Of a stretch of DNA of 6,334 nucleotides, positions 4,898 through 6,334 are shown one piece after another. The notes below the pieces were generated by a model. The model did not search any database and had not been told where the DNA came from. It worked only from the letters and a program-made list of their open reading frames with translations. Origin of the DNA: Limisphaerales bacterium. GTDB lineage: Bacteria > Verrucomicrobiota > Verrucomicrobiae > Limisphaerales > UBA11358. The translations under genes were made by a program, and so were the position numbers. Each line of letters begins with the position of its first letter. Position 1 is the first letter of the stretch. Where the stretch lies: positions 1 through 6,334 of the forward strand of contig PLZL01000314.1 of the NCBI GenBank assembly GCA_003152145.1, written 5' to 3'.

Positions 4898-6171
4898 CCC
4901 GCGAGTTGATCCTGTTTCCGATTGTCTTTTGGTGGATTCAAATAACAGACAGGCCAGCCTTTGCCGCTGGCCGCGCTTGGCCTTTTGAAAAGACAATCAC
5001 AATCGTTGGTCTTTATTCCTAGCTCGTTTGTCGGCTTCTCTCTTAATATCCAAATCATAGCGGCAGAAGCAGCTGTAACAAAAAGTATTGCTTGTTGCAA
5101 ATATGCAAAACCCGGCTTTTGGTCTGCCCCTGCTGAACCATTTGATAAATTGCAGACTTCATTCCAAAACGAGATGAGCAGGGCTTCTGTCGCGCCAAGA
5201 GCATCCAAAGTAAACGTCCTATCACTCTCTTCGGGTGAAAGAAACAACCACCATTGGGTGTCAGGATTCACGCGATTCAAATGTCCGCCCAAGCGAACAT
5301 TGAACTCATCGGATTTTCCAATGTAAAACTTATCGGGCAAACGCAAAAAATAAACTCCCCTGCGCTCACCAAACACATCCCCCTTTGGCTTCTCCATTCC
5401 AATGAACATCTTTAACATTGGCATGGCGGGATCGCGCAAGGCTATGGTGTATTCAATATGCCCACTATTCTCTTGTTTCATTTCAACGATGATCGGCCTG
5501 TTCGATAAACGACGAACAAAAGAATGCGAAGGTAAATTTAACAACCGCCAAGCTTTCTCCCATTCTTTTTGTGTTGGTTGGAGATACGGAACATCTTTAA
5601 TCAAAGGTTCCGGTTTTATTCTCATTACTTTATTGTAAAAATCACTAGAAGGTCCGCGTGAGACAGGGCTGAAACCGAGTTCATTCCGCGCGTCTGTGAT
5701 CAACTCTCCCGTCACATCTTTGACTTTTAATTGAATCTTTAATTGCTTGACCGGCCTTGCAACGAATGCTTCCCACGCTAACCGGCGTAGTAAAACAGCT
5801 TTGAGAGGGTCGTCATAGGAGAGAGGAATTTTTCGCTTTAGAATTTTCGGCGCGGATTTTGGATCGTTTGCCGGAATGCTAACATCATTAGGTTGTTGCA
5901 CATCGTCGGCAGTGCTACTCGGTTGTTTGAACCTAAATACATTGGGAGATATTTGAACAAATGGGGAACATTCACCGTCCTTTTTGATTGAGGAGTAGAT
6001 TTGAGCGCCGACTGTTGCCTCAGGCGTATTGCCAGTCACATTGCGCAATTTACGCTCTTTGATCGCGGCGACAATCTCGACAGAGGACATTGGCTTGCTG
6101 GATTTTTTAAGGACTTCGATTATCGCCTCGCGCCATGAGAGATTTTTTTCACCGCTCGGTTTTTGTTCCAT
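4894..6171 (-). CDS. HARE-HTH domain plus GIY-YIG nuclease domain protein
   Basis: The 425-residue protein begins with a HARE-HTH winged-helix domain (about 11-82). LSWREAIIEVL, the KPMSSVEIVAAI segment (26-37), TPEATVGAQIYSSIKK (49-64) and SPFVQISPNVFRFK (69-82) all fit the family found in eukaryotic ASXL and HB1 proteins and in bacterial restriction systems, where it is predicted to read DNA sequence or modification. A linker (83-110) and an unrecognised region (110-260) lead to a GIY-YIG nuclease domain. This has GVY (272-274), FYIGKSDEFNVRLGGHL (282-298) with catalytic-type Tyr273, Tyr283 and Arg293, then ATEALLISFWNEVCNLSN (327-344) with the metal-binding-type Glu329 and Asn341. The key residues look intact. 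Residues 361-376 are strongly hydrophobic, followed by a CDC motif (391-393) and a basic tail. ATG at 6171 is the first start after an in-frame TAA (6195-6193). The gene is clearly more AT-rich than its neighbours, suggesting transfer. It is likely a restriction or defence-type DNA endonuclease (inference). Confidence 0.9.
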   Translation of the reverse strand: MEQKPSGEKNLSWREAIIEVLKKSSKPMSSVEIVAAIKERKLRNVTGNTPEATVGAQIYSSIKKDGECSPFVQISPNVFRFKQPSSTADDVQQPNDVSIPANDPKSAPKILKRKIPLSYDDPLKAVLLRRLAWEAFVARPVKQLKIQLKVKDVTGELITDARNELGFSPVSRGPSSDFYNKVMRIKPEPLIKDVPYLQPTQKEWEKAWRLLNLPSHSFVRRLSNRPIIVEMKQENSGHIEYTIALRDPAMPMLKMFIGMEKPKGDVFGERRGVYFLRLPDKFYIGKSDEFNVRLGGHLNRVNPDTQWWLFLSPEESDRTFTLDALGATEALLISFWNEVCNLSNGSAGADQKPGFAYLQQAILFVTAASAAMIWILREKPTNELGIKTNDCDCLFKRPSAASGKGWPVCYLNPPKDNRKQDQLAG

Positions 6172-6253
6172 AATTTTATTTCGGTTGGAAATTTATTTCG
6201 TGACGGAATTAAACATCCATCACTCGTGTTTTGCCATGTTTATTTGCCACGAA

Positions 6254-6334
6254 TCACCTTCCCTGTTTTGGTGGACGCCCGTAGCCGCCGAGCGCGTCCA
6301 TCATCGTGCGCCAGACCGAGGCGTAAGCGTCATG
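6254..6334 (-). CDS. C-terminal end of an unidentified protein (truncated by the window edge)
   Basis: On the minus strand, a frame open from the window edge runs 26 codons to a TGA (6256-6254). It reads HDAYASVWRTMMDALGGYG followed by RPPKQGR. Composition is GC-rich, like the chromosomal genes and unlike the neighbouring HARE/GIY-YIG gene. The sharp fall in GC just after the stop supports a real gene end there. It lies 82 bases upstream of the HARE/GIY-YIG start in the same direction, so it could be the first gene of the same transcript or simply a flanking housekeeping gene. I do not recognise the family from this fragment. Confidence 0.5.
   Translation of the reverse strand, partial: HDAYASVWRTMMDALGGYGRPPKQGR

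Noticed and set aside
4961..5326. Plus-strand open frame of 121 codons antisense to the HARE/GIY-YIG gene
   Set aside because: It overlaps the strongly supported domain-coding region on the opposite strand and its product has no recognisable motif.
6231..6250. Two GGCAAA copies on the minus strand upstream of the HARE/GIY-YIG gene as an operator
   Set aside because: Two short hexamers in a small AT-rich gap are easily expected by chance and show no dyad symmetry.

Overview
The window looks like bacterial chromosome, most likely from Verrucomicrobiota (possibly the Pedosphaera/Limisphaerales side), probably an environmental genome or metagenome contig. Three things point there: coding GC is moderately high over most of the window; none of the gene starts has a clear Shine-Dalgarno sequence; and a nested palindromic repeat at 1411-1492 reads GQASRLS on one side and RDACPT on the other, which I recall as a signature of dispersed repeats in that phylum. 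The taxonomic call is inference from memory, not from a search.

Layout on the + strand: the last 37 codons of an unidentified gene (1-114); a secreted protein of unknown function with an internal duplication (138-845); a 180-bp gap with a plausible promoter; ridA (1026-1409), an enamine/imine deaminase; the palindromic repeat; a small alkyltransferase-like (MGMT-related) protein in which the catalytic PCHR is replaced by PYWR (1499-1975); rmuC (1975-3294), which overlaps its upstream neighbour by one base; and a 503-residue DUF2779-type protein combining a Cas4/RecB-like nuclease, carrying four cysteines suited to an iron-sulphur cluster, with an RNase H-fold (DEDD-like) exonuclease domain (3386-4897).

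On the - strand, converging on that gene and overlapping its stop by four bases, is a 425-residue protein with an N-terminal HARE-HTH DNA-binding domain and a C-terminal GIY-YIG nuclease domain (6171-4894). It is markedly more AT-rich than the rest of the window. Upstream of it, in the same direction, is the last 26 codons of another unidentified gene (6334-6254).

Four consecutive genes (1499-6171) encode DNA-handling proteins: an alkyl-damage-sensor-like protein, RmuC, a two-domain nuclease/exonuclease, and a predicted sequence- or modification-reading nuclease. The first two look translationally coupled. The last looks horizontally acquired and is the best candidate for an undescribed DNA-targeting (restriction or defence-type) activity. 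No tRNA, rRNA, CRISPR array, transposase or origin was seen. No gap between genes exceeds 300 bases.
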